Positions 40,376 to 42,546 of a stretch of 42,546 bases of DNA are shown one piece after another. The stretch's first letter is position 1; each line of letters starts with the position of its first letter. Below the pieces are notes generated by a model. It searched no databases, was not told the origin of the DNA, and saw nothing but the letters and a program-made list of their open reading frames with translations. The translations under genes and the position numbers were made by a program. The stretch lies in contig CAZYOF010000024.1 of the NCBI GenBank assembly GCA_964648485.1, forward strand, positions 1 through 42,546. Direction: 5' to 3'. Source of the DNA: DAIOEK01 sp964648485. GTDB lineage: Bacteria; Chloroflexota; Anaerolineae; Anaerolineales; Anaerolineaceae.

Positions 40376-42448
40376 ATGGCGCGTAAGTTTCCCCTTGACC
40401 GGTACCGCAATATTGGGATCATTGCCCATATTGATGCCGGAAAAACAACCACTACCGAACGAATTTTATTCTATACCGGTAAAACATATCGACTTGGTTC
40501 GGTAGATGATGGCACCACAGTAACTGACTGGATGGAACAGGAACGCGAACGTGGTATTACCATCGTTTCAGCAGCTGTTTCTGCTGAATGGAAAGGCTAC
40601 CAGATCAATATCATCGATACCCCAGGACATATTGACTTCACTGCTGAAGTCCAGCGCTCATTGCGTGTGCTGGATGGCGGTGTTGTCATTTTTGATTCTG
40701 TCCAGGGTGTAGAACCCCAGAGTGAGACCGTCTGGCGACAGGCTGATCGGTACGCAGTACCGAGAATTTGTTTTGCAAACAAGATTGACCGCGTTGGTGC
40801 ATCTTACGAAAACACCATCGAATCAATCCGAAAACGCCTGGGAGCCAATCCCATCGCCATGCAAATTCCCATTGGAAATGAAGCTGATTTTAAAGGAATC
40901 ATTGATCTCCTTGAGATGAAAGCGATCTATTGGGAAGATGATATGGGCAGGGAGCCTATCACCACAGAAATCCCCGCCGATCTTCTGGCGCAATCTGAAG
41001 ATGCCCGCCTCAGACTCGTTGAGCATATTGTTGAACTGGATGATGATCTGACCCTTAAGTATCTTGAGGGTGAAGACATCAGCATTGAAGAGTTGAAAGC
41101 TGCTTTACGTGTTGCAGTCCTTCAAAACAAAGCAACCCCGGTCTTCTGCGGTACATCCCTTCGGAATAAAGGTGTTCAACCCCTGCTGGATGCTGTCATC
41201 GATTATCTTCCTTCACCAGCAGATATTCCTGCAGTTACGGGGATCAATCCCAACAATGAACAATCTGTTATCCGAACATCTGAAGATGATCAACCTTTCT
41301 CTGGATTGATTTTCAAGATCGTGACCGATCCGTATGTTGGAAGGCTGGCATATTTACGCGTTTATTCCGGCGCCTTAAATCAAGGTGTAATGACGTTTAA
41401 CTCTGTCAAAGGTAAACGCGAACGGGTAGGACGTTTACTGCGGATGTATGCTGACAGGCGGGAAGATATTGATGAAGTATTGGCAGGTGATATTGTTGCC
41501 ATTCTAGGTTTGAAAGAAACCTTTACCGGCGATACCCTCTGCGATGCATCCAATCCGGTTATCCTTGAAAGCATCACTTTCCCGGAACCGGTCATCCATA
41601 TTGCAATTGAACCCAAAACCACCACAGATCAAGACCGGATGGCAGAAGCACTGCGAAAACTGTCAGAGGAAGATCCGACCTTCCGTGTTCGAACCGATGA
41701 AGCAACCGGACAGACTGTTATTGCAGGTATGGGTGAGCTACATCTGGATGTGCTGGTTGACCGGATGTTGCGTGAGTTCAAAGTGCAAGCCAATGTTGGG
41801 CGACCGCGGGTTGCCTACCGTGAGACCATCTCACGACCTGTTACCAAGATTAATTACAAATATGTCAAGCAATCGGGTGGTAAAGGTCAGTATGGTCATG
41901 TGGTAATCAATGCAACACCTACTGATCGTGGTAAAGGCATTGTGTTTGTCAACAAGATTACCCAGGGAGCCATTCCCCAGGAATACATCAATCCGGTAGA
42001 AAAGGGTATTCGCGAATCAGCTGAAACTGGTGTCCTCGCAGGATACCCGGTTACTGACATCGAAGTTACTCTTATCGATGGCTCATTCCATGAAGTAGAT
42101 TCCAGCGAAATGGCATTTAAGCTGGCTGGTCTCTTTGCATTCAAGGAAGCTGTACAAAAAGGTGCGCCCGTGTTACTCGAGCCGATTATGAAAGTGGAAG
42201 TTGTCGTTCCAGAAGAATATCTGGGCGATGTGCTTGGACAGATTAACGCGCGCCGCGGTAGTATTTTAGGTATGGAACCACGCCCCGGTAATGCCCAAGC
42301 TGCATCAGCCACCGTTCCCATGGCAGAGATGTTCGGTTATGCCACGGAACTTCGCTCTGCAACGCAGGGACGCGGGGTATTTTCAATGGAATTTGATCAC
42401 TATGCGCCAGTCTCTGATTCGGTAGCACAGAAGATCATTAATGGCTAA
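40376..42448 (+). CDS. fusA: Elongation factor G
   Basis: GTPase that drives translocation on the ribosome. G1 is AHIDAGKTTTTER, switch I RGITIVSAA, G3 DTPGHIDF and G4 NKID. Domain III-IV segments are GMGELHLDVLVDRM and GGKGQYGHVVI, and domain V ends with RRGSILGMEPRPG. Its 690 residues are normal. It lies 30 nt after rpsG, with a purine-rich ribosome site before the ATG. Confidence 0.98.
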   Translation: MARKFPLDRYRNIGIIAHIDAGKTTTTERILFYTGKTYRLGSVDDGTTVTDWMEQERERGITIVSAAVSAEWKGYQINIIDTPGHIDFTAEVQRSLRVLDGGVVIFDSVQGVEPQSETVWRQADRYAVPRICFANKIDRVGASYENTIESIRKRLGANPIAMQIPIGNEADFKGIIDLLEMKAIYWEDDMGREPITTEIPADLLAQSEDARLRLVEHIVELDDDLTLKYLEGEDISIEELKAALRVAVLQNKATPVFCGTSLRNKGVQPLLDAVIDYLPSPADIPAVTGINPNNEQSVIRTSEDDQPFSGLIFKIVTDPYVGRLAYLRVYSGALNQGVMTFNSVKGKRERVGRLLRMYADRREDIDEVLAGDIVAILGLKETFTGDTLCDASNPVILESITFPEPVIHIAIEPKTTTDQDRMAEALRKLSEEDPTFRVRTDEATGQTVIAGMGELHLDVLVDRMLREFKVQANVGRPRVAYRETISRPVTKINYKYVKQSGGKGQYGHVVINATPTDRGKGIVFVNKITQGAIPQEYINPVEKGIRESAETGVLAGYPVTDIEVTLIDGSFHEVDSSEMAFKLAGLFAFKEAVQKGAPVLLEPIMKVEVVVPEEYLGDVLGQINARRGSILGMEPRPGNAQAASATVPMAEMFGYATELRSATQGRGVFSMEFDHYAPVSDSVAQKIING

Positions 42449-42491
42449 AAATTTAGAAATTATTATGAGTTATTCTTCACAGGAGTGATGT

Positions 42492-42546
42492 ATGGCGAAG
42501 CAAAAGTTTGACCGGTCGAAGCCGCATCTGAATGTAGGTACCATGG
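42492..42546 (+). CDS. tuf: Elongation factor Tu, first codons only
   Basis: AGGAG at 42481 precedes ATG at 42492. The 18 visible codons read MAKQKFDRSKPHLNVGTM, the standard EF-Tu start just ahead of the GHVDHGKT loop. The gene is cut by the window end. Position after fusA fits the str operon. Confidence 0.95.
   Translation, partial: MAKQKFDRSKPHLNVGTM

Overview
The window looks like chromosomal DNA of a Chloroflexota bacterium, most likely an Anaerolineae-type anaerobe. The base composition is moderate in GC by eye. The indications are several lipoproteins with Thr/Pro- or Ala/Pro-rich stalks, a rubrerythrin, a selenocysteine tRNA, a G5/3D cell-wall protein beside ksgA, and long-form S12. 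This taxonomic placement is an inference from protein character, not from a database search. All genes are densely packed and intact. I see no insertion sequence, prophage or CRISPR array.

Layout. 1-392: two and a half tandem copies of a 98-bp unit, each carrying an intrinsic-terminator hairpin, then a promoter for a PAS-PAS-GGDEF protein. 1727-4942 (minus strand): tRNA-Sec (selC) with its own promoter, then an M50 membrane protease, an orphan family-1 solute-binding lipoprotein and RNase HI, apparently one transcription unit. 5117-6358: a D-Ala-D-Ala-ligase-like ATP-grasp enzyme, ending in a bidirectional terminator. 6406-8668 (minus): three overlapping genes, namely a conserved protein of uncertain function, a MobA-like nucleotidyltransferase and a PAP2 phosphatase. 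8957-14902: a complete peptide/nickel-type (Dpp/Opp) ABC transporter operon. Its solute-binding protein is circularly permuted: the segment that normally starts the domain sits at its C-terminus. 14962-16386 (minus): rhomboid protease and guanylate kinase. 16450-18100: an FmdB-type zinc ribbon and a membrane-anchored HEWIH metalloprotease of unknown family. 18309-21629: a MacAB-type efflux/export operon behind two perfect palindromes. 21757-24215: a short phosphoglycerate-dehydrogenase-like enzyme and an M32 carboxypeptidase. 24295-26899: a receiver-only response regulator, a stalked lipoprotein and an L,D-transpeptidase. 27095-28707: roadblock protein, dolichol-phosphate-mannose-synthase-like glycosyltransferase and rubrerythrin. 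28757-31007 (minus): G5/3D protein and KsgA. 31125-35129: an Rrf2 regulator followed by pstSCAB. 35308 to the end: rpoB, rpsL, rpsG, fusA and the first codons of tuf.

How they fit together. The right third is core information processing in the usual rpoB-str order, except that rpoC is absent between rpoB and rpsL. The centre is transport and envelope work: peptide uptake, MacAB export, phosphate-type uptake, wall remodelling and membrane proteolysis. The most unusual single element is the circularly permuted solute-binding protein. Next are the missing rpoC with a structured leader in its place, the Rrf2-Pst pairing with an EF-hand in the PstS-like protein, and the selC-protease transcription unit.
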